A stretch of DNA of 64,000 nt, taken from NCBI RefSeq assembly GCF_022447245.1, contig NZ_JAKVBC010000011.1:82057-146056 (forward strand), in the 5' to 3' direction. The notes under the pieces were generated by a model that was not told where the DNA came from, ran no database searches, and saw nothing but the letters and a program-made list of their open reading frames with translations. Numbering within the stretch: the first letter of the stretch is position 1; every line of letters starts with the position of its first letter. Shown here piece by piece: positions 1 through 8,151 of this stretch. The position numbers and the translations under genes were made by a program. The stretch is from Kordia sp. (lineage in GTDB: Bacteria; Bacteroidota; Bacteroidia; Flavobacteriales; Flavobacteriaceae).

Positions 1-484
1 GTGCTTTTAATGTGAATTCAAAACATTCAAAATCCAGTCCATCGATACGTACTATGGTGGTTGCGGTAGTATCTATATCAAGCCCCTTGCTCTTGTATAT
101 GTCATACATGTAATATTTTAATTCCGCATTATCTTCTGACCATTAGCCTTCATAGGTTTCTTTATAGTGCTCTGAGTTAGACATAAATGCATTGAATATA
201 TTTTTTTGAAAACTAATTAAATCATTTACCTCAGAATCATCGATTTCTACTCCATAAACATCTTTAGCTGCAGCTTTTCCCTTTTGAGTAAATTTATCAC
301 TTTGTGCTTTGGTAATAATTTTCCAACCGTTAGGAATTAATATACTCCATCCAATTTCTTTACTTGTGTATACTCCATTACTCACATGTCCTTCATCAAT
401 TTACTTGTACGGGTCAACTTCCTTACATGAAAAAACTATTAGTAACATACTTAGGAAGTATAAAACTTGTCTTAACTTCATCAT
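1..484 (-). pseudogene. Broken lipoprotein gene with two in-frame TAA codons, cut by window edge
   Basis: Reading from ATG at 484, the frame encodes a lipoprotein signal peptide (MMKLRQVLYFLSMLLIVFSC, lipobox ending at Cys20). It stops at TAA 401-403, resumes with clearly protein-like sequence (SNGVYTSKEIGWSILIPNGW), stops again at TAA 143-145, and then continues open to the window edge with WSEDNAELKYYMYDIYKSKG. The whole frame reads as one secreted protein of unknown function, exported and lipid-anchored if intact. A GTG start at 385 could give an 80-residue fragment, but that fragment would lack the export signal. I cannot name a family. Either the gene is decayed, or both TAA codons are errors or are read through. 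Confidence 0.65.
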
Positions 485-493
485 CTTAATCTT

Positions 494-970
494 TTATTTC
501 GTCAAATAATCTCTGATGTCTTTAGACCAATACAACGCTAAGAAAATCAAGGCTGGTAATGCTACTAACATAGTATAACTTGTAGAATAATACGTTGTTC
601 CTGATGGAATTCTGCTCAATACAAACATGGCAACAAAAATTACTTGACATGCAGAATAAATATACAATCCGTTTTTCTTTTTAGATAACATCATAATGGC
701 TCCAAACATGGTTCCTACACAAGTAGCGGCATATATCCAATAGGTATAACTTCCGCCAAAACCAAAATAAGATTCAACCGTATCATAGAAAAGTGACTTT
801 CCCATAGAAAATAAGGATCCTATGATTGTAAATATTACAAGAATCGTCAGCATGGTTGGTGCTCCTGTTCGTTCTACATATACCACTTCTCTCTCTTGAT
901 TGTTGTTTTCGTGAGGCGGAAATTGAATATCGTCTATGTTATTATTTCTCGGTTTTAATGAATTGTTCAT
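494..970 (-). CDS. Small four-helix membrane protein, unknown function
   Basis: 158 residues. A hydrophilic acidic/Asn-rich N-terminus (about 1-38) is followed by four predicted membrane segments at about 39-58, 72-92, 97-115 and 130-147, ending in a short charged tail. The ATG start at 970 is the only good one. It lies just downstream of the frameshifted lipoprotein gene at 988-1979 on the same strand, so the two may be co-transcribed. I recognise no catalytic motif and no family. The integral-membrane character is solid; the function is unknown. Confidence 0.6.
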   Translation of the reverse strand: MNNSLKPRNNNIDDIQFPPHENNNQEREVVYVERTGAPTMLTILVIFTIIGSLFSMGKSLFYDTVESYFGFGGSYTYWIYAATCVGTMFGAIMMLSKKKNGLYIYSACQVIFVAMFVLSRIPSGTTYYSTSYTMLVALPALIFLALYWSKDIRDYLTK

Positions 971-987
971 AGGTTGTTTTCTGTTTT

Positions 988-1979
988 TTATTCATCGTAA
1001 TATGTAATATCTCTCAATATAACACTAGTTCTTGTAAAATTGCCAGCTTTGTCAAGGAATGACTTATAATATTTTGTTTTCTTTATCCAATTCCCATTTG
1101 TGTCATATTCATACTCAAATTTATCTTCTGTTACAGTTTTTTTGTTGTCAAATGACTTATATATTGGATGATAGTATTCATTAAACTTTTGTATTGAAAT
1201 ATCGTAAGCGTCTCCTGCTTTGTTAACACGATATGTTTTTTGTTGTACCAACATATCTCCTTCATACGTATACTCTTCTTTGTATTGAGTAAAACTAAGA
1301 TACATAGTTTCTTCAACAAGTCGTTTTTTATCATCGTATACAAATTTACTCAGCGTATCATCTGATTTGGCTTCCTGAATTTTAAGTCGTAAAGCTAGTT
1401 TATTATCGTGAACATATATGTTTTTAACGTTTCTTCTAAAGTTGTTTCCTTATGGGATCTTATGGCTCTTTTTACATTGTCGTGTTCGTCATCAAAATAC
1501 GTCATTGTATATTCCAAAACACTGTCTATAAATACTTCGTATGTTCTAGATCGTTGATCTTTGCTTTCCGCGATACGTAAAAGCATTTCCGTTTCTGTTT
1601 TAAATATCTCATCTCCTGGGCTGACAACATGCTTTTTCGTCAACTTATTTTCATCATCATAATCATATACTGTCTTTTTATCTAATTCTCCTTTGTAATC
1701 ATACACTTCAGAATTTAGTAAAAAACCATCTGCTGAAAACTCTTGTACTTTAGCTAGTATTGCAGGTTCCAATTTGTCACTTGAAGAACTTTCAAAATCT
1801 GCATTTTTCATCACTACTTTTTTTACTTTCCCTTGAAATTTAAATGTTTCTAAATCATTTTTAAAATCTTCGTATACAACACCTTCTGCTGGTTTTTGTG
1901 TGCAACTCGTCAAAATGATGATTGTTGGAAAATAGTAAAAAAACTTATTCGTTGTAACTGGTTTTAAGAGTGAGATCAT
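988..1979 (-). pseudogene. Lipoprotein with YD-like repeats, split by a single-base frameshift
   Basis: The first frame starts at 1979 with a signal peptide ending in a lipobox (IIILTSC), then short repeats of the YDYDDENKLTKK type, and stops at 1395. The downstream frame (to 988) carries on the same repeat style (FVYDDKKRLVEET, YEYDTNGNWIKK). Around 1425, TTAAAAACA would read through as Leu-Lys-Asn-Ile-Tyr-Val-His if the A-run had one more A, giving one protein of about 330 residues. The repeats resemble the toxin-complement-like YD motifs often seen in Bacteroidota surface lipoproteins. The change could be a true mutation or a homopolymer miscall. Confidence 0.6.
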
Positions 1980-2057
1980 CTAATATTTTTATTATTTTTT
2001 TGAAATGCAAACATATTTGATTTCATTAAATTGATGAGAATCCTTTTTTTAACGTTC

Positions 2058-3086
2058 TTAAAATTTCACCAAACCTTCTTTATTATTGATAGGCTTATCT
2101 TTTTTGACTTCAAATTCTGCTGTATATTTTAATTTCAATCCTCCACTCGTAATCCCTGTAACACACATTCTCCAAAAGATTTTTACATCTTTGACTTCCA
2201 TTGTCGCATAACTCAAATTCGATGGATATGGAAATGTGAATGCTGTATTCTTTTTAAACTTAGTCAGTTCTTTTCGAAACGATGCATACAATCTTTGCCT
2301 ATTTGTACTCGATTTTGTTCCTCTATTATCTACAACTTCTTCAATGACCTCATAATATACATGTTGCTCTTTTAAATTGAACTTTCTTGTTTTTTCAATT
2401 GTACAACGAAAGTTTTCTTCGTCTTCATCTGCTAACTCCATTACCAATCTTCCAAAAGCATCTTCAAGATACATGTGGATTACATACGTAATTACAATCA
2501 GAAGTACAACGCCCAAAATCGCAAAAGTAAGGTTGAACTCTGGAAGCAAAATGATATAAATCAAAAATAAAATGACTGCAATAATGATAGGTAGCTTATA
2601 ATTAAGCTTCAATTTGAAATCATATTTTCCTTCCTTCACATTATAAGTATGATAATAATTACTGACTTCAAATTGTTTTTGCGCTCGTAATCGTTTATCA
2701 GAAGTAACAAATGATTTCACTGTTGCCAAAAAGTTCAATCCCAATTTTTTAAAATCGCTATCATCTACATGCATCATAACTTCGCAGGTATACGTAAAGC
2801 TTGCGTTTTTCCCTTCATAACTTTCTATAAGATCATCTATTTCGAACGAAAATGGAATGAAATTTTCCTCTCCTGCCTTTATAAGTGTTGGCTCTGTAAT
2901 GACTGGAAATGAGATTACTGTGTTTTTGTAACCACGCATTTTTCCACGCGCTTCAAAATATATCTTGGCAGTAATTTCATCCATCAGAATATCTTCTGAA
3001 GATACAATATCCAAATATCCAGTAGATATAGTTCCATCGTTTTCTTCATCTATAAATACTTCTGCTTGTAATGTTGAACTGCTCAT
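2058..3086 (-). CDS. Membrane protein with two beta-rich cytosolic domains (arrestin-like?)
   Basis: 342 residues. The N-terminal region (about 1-155) is rich in beta-strand-like alternation and looks like an arrestin-type sandwich (weak impression). It is followed by two adjacent membrane segments at about 165-182 and 186-206, then a C-terminal beta-rich region. There is no signal peptide. The ATG overlaps the stop of the P-loop ATPase gene by four bases (ATGA at 3083-3086), so the two are translationally coupled and probably work together at the membrane. Both soluble domains would lie on the same side. I do not recognise a named family. Confidence 0.6.
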   Translation of the reverse strand: MSSSTLQAEVFIDEENDGTISTGYLDIVSSEDILMDEITAKIYFEARGKMRGYKNTVISFPVITEPTLIKAGEENFIPFSFEIDDLIESYEGKNASFTYTCEVMMHVDDSDFKKLGLNFLATVKSFVTSDKRLRAQKQFEVSNYYHTYNVKEGKYDFKLKLNYKLPIIIAVILFLIYIILLPEFNLTFAILGVVLLIVITYVIHMYLEDAFGRLVMELADEDEENFRCTIEKTRKFNLKEQHVYYEVIEEVVDNRGTKSSTNRQRLYASFRKELTKFKKNTAFTFPYPSNLSYATMEVKDVKIFWRMCVTGITSGGLKLKYTAEFEVKKDKPINNKEGLVKF

Positions 3087-3667
3087 TGATAGTTTTCGTA
3101 TAGTTTGTTAATAATTCCACGGTAATTATCTCCGTATTTTTTTATCATATCTTTTAGTTCGCTTTCGTTGAAAGTTGCCTGCTGTACCTGTGCACCATTT
3201 TGCGCCAATAATAACCTATTATCTATAATTTTACGTAATATTTTGGTATCAATTCCTTTGAAGCGAATGACTTTCATTTTTTTCTGTGTCAACACACAAG
3301 AAAGTTTTCGCGTGTAATGCGTGGTGTATATAACGACTCGTTTTGTTTTAAATAGTTGTATCCGTTCTTTGAAACTTAAGTGGTGAATACTATCCACCAA
3401 AACTACTTCTGCATCGTGTTCTAAAATTTCTTTGACGTTTGAATTTTTATCTAATTGAAAGATTGGATATTTTGACAATTGCTGTTGCAACCAAATCAGA
3501 TGTGTTGTTTTTCCACGTCCTTGTTTGCCAATAAATTCTATAGCTAATGAATCATTATTTGCTATGTATGAAACCATCTCAGAAATGGAAAATCTCGGAA
3601 CAATTGTATGATTGATTTCCTGATCTAAAACACCTGCGAATGGATTAAAATGATAGTTTTTTTTCAA
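3083..3667 (-). CDS. P-loop ATPase coupled to a membrane partner
   Basis: 194 residues. The Walker A motif is IEFIGKQGRGKTTH (about residues 42-55). A Walker-B-like strand VVLVDSIHHL follows about 50 residues later, and then a sensor-like strand VVIYTTH. The C-terminal part (about 135-194) is helical, as in the lid of AAA-type ATPases. It is short and has no DNA-binding domain I can see. It is the first gene of a two-gene operon with the membrane protein at 2058-3086 (four-base overlap). The likely role is nucleotide-dependent control of that partner; the substrate is unknown. Confidence 0.6.
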   Translation of the reverse strand: MKKNYHFNPFAGVLDQEINHTIVPRFSISEMVSYIANNDSLAIEFIGKQGRGKTTHLIWLQQQLSKYPIFQLDKNSNVKEILEHDAEVVLVDSIHHLSFKERIQLFKTKRVVIYTTHYTRKLSCVLTQKKMKVIRFKGIDTKILRKIIDNRLLLAQNGAQVQQATFNESELKDMIKKYGDNYRGIINKLYENYQ

Positions 3668-4028
3668 TAATTAGATTGACTTTTAGTAGTGATTGCTATT
3701 TTGTTCTCAAAAGATACAATTATATGTAGCAGTATATACAGAAGTGTTACAAATTACTTCATGATACTCCTTCGTAAGGATATTTTAATAAAGATTTAAA
3801 ACCGCATCAATCGTTACTTCGAGTGATTTTTTACAGAAAAATTGTATTTCGACTACGCTCAAATTCACAAAAACCAAATTGACGAATAAACAAAAAAAGT
3901 CTAAAAGCGAAGCAATCTAACAGCTAACAGCAACAGCGGTCTGAAGCGTAGCGTTTCCAACAAAACTAGTCATGAGCCTATCAAAGCAAAAACAACTACA
4001 TAAAATTTAAAGTTCGAGTAATATTCCG
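3668..4028. other. Intergenic stretch with degenerate repeat-like sequence
   Basis: About 360 bases without a gene. Positions about 3808-3862 hold an imperfect hairpin-like unit (TTACTTCGAGTGATTTTTTA then AAAAATTGTATTTCGACTAC) of the kind scattered between genes in flavobacteria. About 3912-3960 holds short AGCGAAGC / GAAGCGTAGCG words, again repeat-like. No reading frame with coding character is visible. The claim that these are dispersed repeats rests on memory of related genomes, not on a second copy in this window. Confidence 0.35.
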
Positions 4029-4036
4029 TAAATTTG
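4029..4036 (+). promoter_or_regulatory. Bacteroidota -7 promoter element for lpdA
   Basis: TAAATTTG matches the Bacteroidota consensus TAnnTTTG exactly and sits 33 bases before the lpdA ATG. No clean TTG -33 element is visible at the expected spacing, so only the -7 box is claimed. Confidence 0.5.
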
Positions 4037-4069
4037 CATTTCGAAAAACAGACAACAAAATTTTAAGAT

Positions 4070-5461
4070 ATGAGTACATACGATATCATCGTTTTAGGAA
4101 GTGGTCCTGGTGGATATGTAACTGCCATTAGAGCTTCTCAATTAGGGTTTAAAACCGCAGTAGTTGAGAAAGAAAATTTAGGTGGTGTTTGCTTAAATTG
4201 GGGATGTATTCCAACGAAAGCTTTATTGAAATCAGCACAGGTTTTTGAATACTTGAAACATGCTGGAGATTACGGATTATCAGTGAAAGAATACGATAAG
4301 GATTTTGACGCTGTAGTAAAACGTAGTCGTGGTGTAGCTGATGGAATGAGCAAAGGTGTACAGTTCTTAATGAAGAAGAATAAGATTGACGTTATTGAAG
4401 GTTTTGGAAAATTAAAAGCTGGAAAGAAACTAGATGTAACAGATAAAGACGGAAAAATAACCGAATATACTGCAAAGCATATTGTGATTGCTACAGGAGC
4501 ACGTTCGCGCGAATTACCAAGTTTACCACAAGACGGTAAGAAAGTAATTGGATACCGTGAAGCAATGACTTTACCTGAGCAACCAAAGAAAATGATCGTA
4601 GTAGGTTCTGGAGCTATTGGAGTGGAGTTTGCATACTTTTATAACTCTATGGGAACTGAAGTTACGATTGTAGAATATATGCCGAAAATCGTTCCTGTAG
4701 AAGATGCTGATGTTTCAAAGCAGTTAGAGCGTTCATTCAAGAAAAGCGGAATCAAGATTATGACGTCTGCCGAAGTAACTTCAGTAGATACATCTGGTGA
4801 TGGTGTAAAAGCTACGGTAAAAACGAAAAAAGGTGAGCAAGTATTAGAAGCTGACATCGTGTTATCTGCAGTTGGGATTAAAACAAATATTGAAAACATC
4901 GGATTGGAAGCTGTTGGAATTGCTACTGACAGAGATAAAATCTTAGTAAACGATTATTACCAAACAAATATCCCTGGATATTACGCAATTGGTGATGTAA
5001 CTCCTGGACAAGCTTTAGCACACGTTGCTTCTGCGGAAGGTATTTTATGTGTAGAGAAAATTGCTGGAATGCATGTTGAAGCTTTAGATTACGGAAACAT
5101 TCCTGGATGTACGTACTGTTCTCCTGAAGTTGCTTCAGTTGGTTTGACAGAAGTACAAGCAAAAGAGCAAGGATATGATATCAAAGTTGGTAAGTTCCCA
5201 TTCTCAGCATCTGGAAAAGCAAGTGCTGGAGGAAACAAAGAAGGTTTTGTAAAAGTAATTTTTGATGCTAAGTACGGAGAATGGTTAGGTTGCCACATGA
5301 TTGGTGCTGGTGTAACTGACATGATCGCCGAAGCCGTATTAGGTAGAAAATTAGAAACCACTGGACACGAAGTATTAAAAGCGGTCCATCCGCATCCAAC
5401 TATGAGTGAAGCTGTAATGGAAGCCGTTGCAGATGCCTATGATGAAGTCATTCACATTTAA
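4070..5461 (+). CDS. lpdA: Dihydrolipoyl dehydrogenase (E3)
   Basis: 463 residues, normal for the family. It reoxidises dihydrolipoamide on the E2 subunits of pyruvate and 2-oxoglutarate dehydrogenase with NAD+ as acceptor. Visible marks: FAD-binding GSGPGG near residues 10-15, the redox disulfide pair in GGVCLNWGCIPTK (Cys41 and Cys46), NAD-binding VVGSGAIGVEF near 178, the second FAD motif YYAIGDV near 305, and the active-site His-Glu end in HPHPTMSEA near 443. It is monocistronic, with its own promoter and a terminator just after the stop. No odd features. Confidence 0.97.
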   Translation: MSTYDIIVLGSGPGGYVTAIRASQLGFKTAVVEKENLGGVCLNWGCIPTKALLKSAQVFEYLKHAGDYGLSVKEYDKDFDAVVKRSRGVADGMSKGVQFLMKKNKIDVIEGFGKLKAGKKLDVTDKDGKITEYTAKHIVIATGARSRELPSLPQDGKKVIGYREAMTLPEQPKKMIVVGSGAIGVEFAYFYNSMGTEVTIVEYMPKIVPVEDADVSKQLERSFKKSGIKIMTSAEVTSVDTSGDGVKATVKTKKGEQVLEADIVLSAVGIKTNIENIGLEAVGIATDRDKILVNDYYQTNIPGYYAIGDVTPGQALAHVASAEGILCVEKIAGMHVEALDYGNIPGCTYCSPEVASVGLTEVQAKEQGYDIKVGKFPFSASGKASAGGNKEGFVKVIFDAKYGEWLGCHMIGAGVTDMIAEAVLGRKLETTGHEVLKAVHPHPTMSEAVMEAVADAYDEVIHI

Positions 5462-5474
5462 TAATATATTTATG

Positions 5475-5503
5475 AAAAGCTGCTCTTTGAGCGGCTTTTT
5501 TTA
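5475..5503 (+). terminator. Rho-independent terminator after lpdA
   Basis: AAGCTGCTC-TTT-GAGCGGCTT stem-loop (one T-G pair) followed by a run of seven T, 13 bases past the lpdA stop. Confidence 0.8.
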
Positions 5504-5514
5504 TACGAAATTAT

Positions 5515-6138
5515 ATGAAGAATTTGTTTTTTATCCTTTTGGGAATTGTGATGATTTCCTGCGGAAGTAGTAAAAACAAAACGAAACCGAAGTTACCACC
5601 AGTTGTGACCTGTGCTGAAAATGCTAAAATTTATGATCAGGATAGCAAATTTGAGCTCAACAAATTAATTACATTAGAAAACTTAGCATATTCAACTACA
5701 TATACCCGTTTATTCAATCAAACAGATTCTTTAGAAAAGAATGAAATACGACACAAGCTGGCAAAAACCTCTGAACGTTTTTTCAAAAAAATATTTCCTG
5801 AAGGAACAAATCTTGATGCTTCAAGATTATTAGCTGAAGATTACAAAACCATTTTGTTTTCCACTAATAGAGTCAGAAAAGGAGTCGCTGACGCTATGTA
5901 CTTTGAAAACTTAATTATTCCAAATAACAAAAGTAACCTACAACTTTTTGTCTATGTCGTAGGCGGTATCAGAGATAAAAAATTTACCACTAGTTTTAAC
6001 ATTTATGTGTTTAATACTTCTAACAATACAGTATTGTACTACGATTACATAAAAAATATGTGTGATCCAAGAGACGAAGTTATGTTTATGAAAACACTGT
6101 ATTACGGAATGAACAAATTGAAAAATAGCATTAATTAA
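5515..6138 (+). CDS. Lipoprotein of unknown function
   Basis: 207 residues. The N-terminus MKNLFFILLGIVMISCG is a lipoprotein signal with Cys near 16, followed by a short basic KNKTKPK spacer. The rest is a single mixed domain with no motif I recognise. It is probably exported to the periplasm and lipid-anchored. Two bases separate its stop from the next gene (DUF3817-like), so the pair form an operon downstream of the lpdA terminator. Confidence 0.6.
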   Translation: MKNLFFILLGIVMISCGSSKNKTKPKLPPVVTCAENAKIYDQDSKFELNKLITLENLAYSTTYTRLFNQTDSLEKNEIRHKLAKTSERFFKKIFPEGTNLDASRLLAEDYKTILFSTNRVRKGVADAMYFENLIIPNNKSNLQLFVYVVGGIRDKKFTTSFNIYVFNTSNNTVLYYDYIKNMCDPRDEVMFMKTLYYGMNKLKNSIN

Positions 6139-6140
6139 TT

Positions 6141-6446
6141 ATGATAGATCCGATTCAAAAAGAAACAAAAACACTCAGTATGTTTCGATTGATTGCAATT
6201 TTAGAAGGGATTTCCTATATCGCTTTTTTTATTACAATGCCTTTAAAGTATATGATGGAAATTATGATGCCAAATAAGATTGTTGGAATAGCACATGGAC
6301 TTTTGTTTGTAATCTATGTAATATATGCATATTTAGTTACTGAGGAACAAAAATGGACAATGAAACGTTTTGCCATTTTATTTATTGCTTCCTTGGTTCC
6401 TTTTGCAACATTTTATGTAGAAAAGAAATATTTACGTACTAAATAA
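6141..6446 (+). CDS. DUF3817-type small membrane protein
   Basis: 101 residues with three membrane segments. The N-terminal pattern FRLIAILEGISY, the central KYMMEI...GIAHGLLFVIY and the C-terminal FATFYVEKKY fit the DUF3817 family as I remember it (small integral membrane proteins, no known function, sometimes beside transporters). It directly follows the lipoprotein gene at a two-base spacing. Confidence 0.75.
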   Translation: MIDPIQKETKTLSMFRLIAILEGISYIAFFITMPLKYMMEIMMPNKIVGIAHGLLFVIYVIYAYLVTEEQKWTMKRFAILFIASLVPFATFYVEKKYLRTK

Positions 6447-6529
6447 TTAGCAGACTTCAGTTTGATTGTTTATCGTTACAATATCTAAAAATACGTGTAC
6501 TTAAAAAGGATTATCTCTTTTTAATATTA

Positions 6530-6793
6530 GTGTTTACATACTACTTTAAAGTTCTTTTTTTCAAGAATTTAGCACTTATTAATTTTAAATTTTTAAGTCA
6601 TAAAAAAAAGAAATTCAAACAGTTGACATTAAACAAAAGAGCCATTTCAAATCTGAAAGGCGGTGCACAAGCTAAAGATTCAGATTTATGCGATTATTCA
6701 TTAACCTGCGCAACTTACTGTGGCACCTGTTACAACGTATGTGGTCTATGTACTATTGATCATACATTTACGCCATTAGTGAATTTTCCATGA
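6530..6793 (+). CDS. Class I lanthipeptide-like precursor, start uncertain
   Basis: The frame contains a typical Bacteroidota lanthipeptide leader (KKKKFKQLTLNKRAISNLK), a GG junction (LKGGAQ), and a Cys-rich core with seven Cys and several Ser/Thr (CDYSLTCATYCGTCYNVCGL). Such leaders normally begin Met-Lys-Lys-Lys; here the codon in that place (6600-6602) is CAT, not ATG. The only upstream ATG, at 6530, would add about 23 atypical residues. The start codon may be lost, making this a relic. No LanB, LanC, protease or exporter gene is in the window. Confidence 0.55.
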   Translation: MFTYYFKVLFFKNLALINFKFLSHKKKKFKQLTLNKRAISNLKGGAQAKDSDLCDYSLTCATYCGTCYNVCGLCTIDHTFTPLVNFP

Positions 6794-6821
6794 TACTAGT
6801 AACAACTACAATACTTTAGTT

Positions 6822-6845
6822 AAAAGCGGACTTTAGTTCGCTTTT
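6822..6845 (+). terminator. Terminator-like hairpin after precursor gene
   Basis: AAAAGCGGAC-TTTA-GTTCGCTTTT forms a stem with T-rich 3' side about 30 bases after the 6793 stop. Similar hairpins follow the other precursor genes. Confidence 0.6.
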
Positions 6846-6888
6846 CTGTTTATATGACTTTAAAAGGATTACTATTTTAAAATTGTCA

Positions 6889-7037
6889 TTGTAAAAAAAG
6901 AATTCTTTAGGTCTACGTCTAAACAAAAAAGCTATTTTTAACTTTTCTGTATCAAAAATTAAAGGAAGAAGTATTACAACGAACATCCTTGCGATTGCTC
7001 AGCTGCATGGGTAACATTTATGTTCTTCATGAACTAA
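6889..7037 (+). pseudogene. Degraded class I lanthipeptide precursor
   Basis: One frame encodes NSLGLRLNKKAIFNFSVSKI, a recognisable leader of the LNKK-aI-NF type, then KGRSITTN. A neighbouring frame then gives HPCDCSAAWVTFMFFMN and stops at 7035-7037, which looks like the core. The initiator position reads TTG and the next codon TAA (6892-6894) where Met-Lys is expected, and the leader and core are out of frame. So the start is damaged and there is a frameshift near 6993. Too short and broken to be called by gene finders. The assignment rests on leader similarity to the genes on either side. Confidence 0.5.
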
Positions 7038-7065
7038 AGGGTATTAACATAAAGTCATTTTAAAT

Positions 7066-7314
7066 ATGAAGAAAAAGAGTTTTAAAAGCTTAGCGCTTAA
7101 CAAAACGCAAGTTTCCAATTTCAACGCCTTACTTAGAAAGTAAATTCCTATATATTCCAGAAATTGCTCAACAGTTATCGTAGATGTATGTTTATCACAA
7201 CAAACCCATTGTACACAATGCGAACCTCACACAATTGAAACTGTTTGTGATGGAAAATCACACAAACCAACAGGTTGTTGGTATTCATCAGATGATACTT
7301 TTAACGTTTGCTGA
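7066..7314 (+). pseudogene. Lanthipeptide-like precursor interrupted by in-frame TAA
   Basis: ATG at 7066 opens MKKKSFKSLALNKTQVSNF, a textbook Bacteroidota class I lanthipeptide leader. TAA at 7141-7143 ends it after 25 residues. The same frame then stays open for 56 more codons with a Cys/Thr-rich core (VCLSQQTHCTQCEPHT, CWYSSDDTFNVC) and stops at 7312-7314. A terminator follows. The leader and core are in the same frame, so a single codon separates a functional 82-residue precursor from this broken one. Neighbouring relics suggest decay of the whole group. Confidence 0.6.
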
Positions 7315-7332
7315 CAAACGTAATTGATAAAT

Positions 7333-7358
7333 GAAGTGAACTTCGGTTCGCTTTTTTA
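7333..7358 (+). terminator. Rho-independent terminator after second precursor relic
   Basis: AAGTGAAC-TTCG-GTTCGCTT stem with a stable TTCG loop and a T6 tail. Confidence 0.7.
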
Positions 7359-7536
7359 TTTCAACATTATTCATATGCTAGGTTCCAAAAACACCTAAAC
7401 ACATCATTTACTTATGTTTACAAAAACAAATTCAGTTATAACTTCATGTCTTAAATTATCCAATTTAAGGTAGCAACCTTTTATTTAATGAAAAAATTCT
7501 TCTTCATTTGATACATATTTAACCAAAATTAATATC

Positions 7537-7722
7537 ATGAAAAAAAACATTTTAAACCTAGAAGGAGTAAAAGAAATCAACAAAACAGAACAAGCTGCAA
7601 TTAATGGAGGCATTACAGGAATGCAATGTTACAATCATAGTGATTGTCAAATTTTGAACTCATTGCCAGGAATGGAACATGAACGTTTCTTCTGTTTTTG
7701 GGGATATTGTCAAATAGCGTAA
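7537..7722 (+). CDS. Double-glycine leader (bacteriocin-type) peptide precursor
   Basis: 61 residues. The leader MKKNILNLEGVKEINKTEQ ends in INGG (about residues 22-25), the classic cleavage site of C39-peptidase ABC exporters. The mature part of about 36 residues has four Cys (CYNHSDC ... FFCFWGYC), suggesting disulfides or modification. This leader type (LNLEGV...L/I-K-EQ..INGG) is common in flavobacterial bacteriocin-like peptides. No exporter is encoded nearby. A strong terminator follows. Activity is unknown. Confidence 0.75.
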   Translation: MKKNILNLEGVKEINKTEQAAINGGITGMQCYNHSDCQILNSLPGMEHERFFCFWGYCQIA

Positions 7723-7748
7723 AAACCAAGGTTTATAATTGAATGAGG

Positions 7749-7776
7749 GTCGGAAGATTGTTCTTCCGACTTTTTT
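7749..7776 (+). terminator. Strong rho-independent terminator
   Basis: Nine-base perfect stem GTCGGAAGA / TCTTCCGAC with a four-base loop and T6, 27 bases after the peptide gene. Confidence 0.88.
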
Positions 7777-7812
7777 ATTGTACGCCTTCCATATTTATTT
7801 GTATACTTGCTT

Positions 7813-7944
7813 ATGGACAAAAAACAAAAAAGATGGTTGTGGATCGTTATGGTATTAGCAGTTATTGCTTCTATTGTTTATACTGCTATCAAATGGTTAG
7901 TGCCTATTGCAGTAATCGTATATTTTAAAGAGATTTTTATGTAA
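7813..7944 (+). CDS. 43-residue single-pass membrane protein
   Basis: ATG at 7813 encodes MDKKQKRWLWIVMVLAVIAS and continues as one long hydrophobic helix, ending FKEIFM with TAA at 7942-7944. The positive N-terminus and one membrane span are clear. It is short enough to be missed. It follows the previous terminator and is itself followed by a hairpin. Unknown function; a real small gene is likely but not certain. Confidence 0.5.
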   Translation: MDKKQKRWLWIVMVLAVIASIVYTAIKWLVPIAVIVYFKEIFM

Positions 7945-7957
7945 TTTATATAAACGT

Positions 7958-7990
7958 AAAAAGCCATTCAATCTCACTTGAATGACTTTT
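7958..7990. terminator. Terminator-like hairpin
   Basis: AAAAGCCATTCAA and TTGAATGACTTTT pair with one mismatch across a six-base loop. It lies between the small membrane gene (+) and the beta-barrel gene (-), so it may serve both strands. Confidence 0.6.
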
Positions 7991-8151
7991 CCCTCAACCA
8001 ACCTAATAACTGATATCCCACCTTCAGCTATGAAAAAATTGCTGTGAAACTTCGTTTTGTTTCACATTCAAATATAGCTTAGATGTGTCTTAATTTGTTC
8101 TTAAGTAACTGCTAAAGTTTGATTAAAATTCTTCGAAAAAAGTTAATTTAT

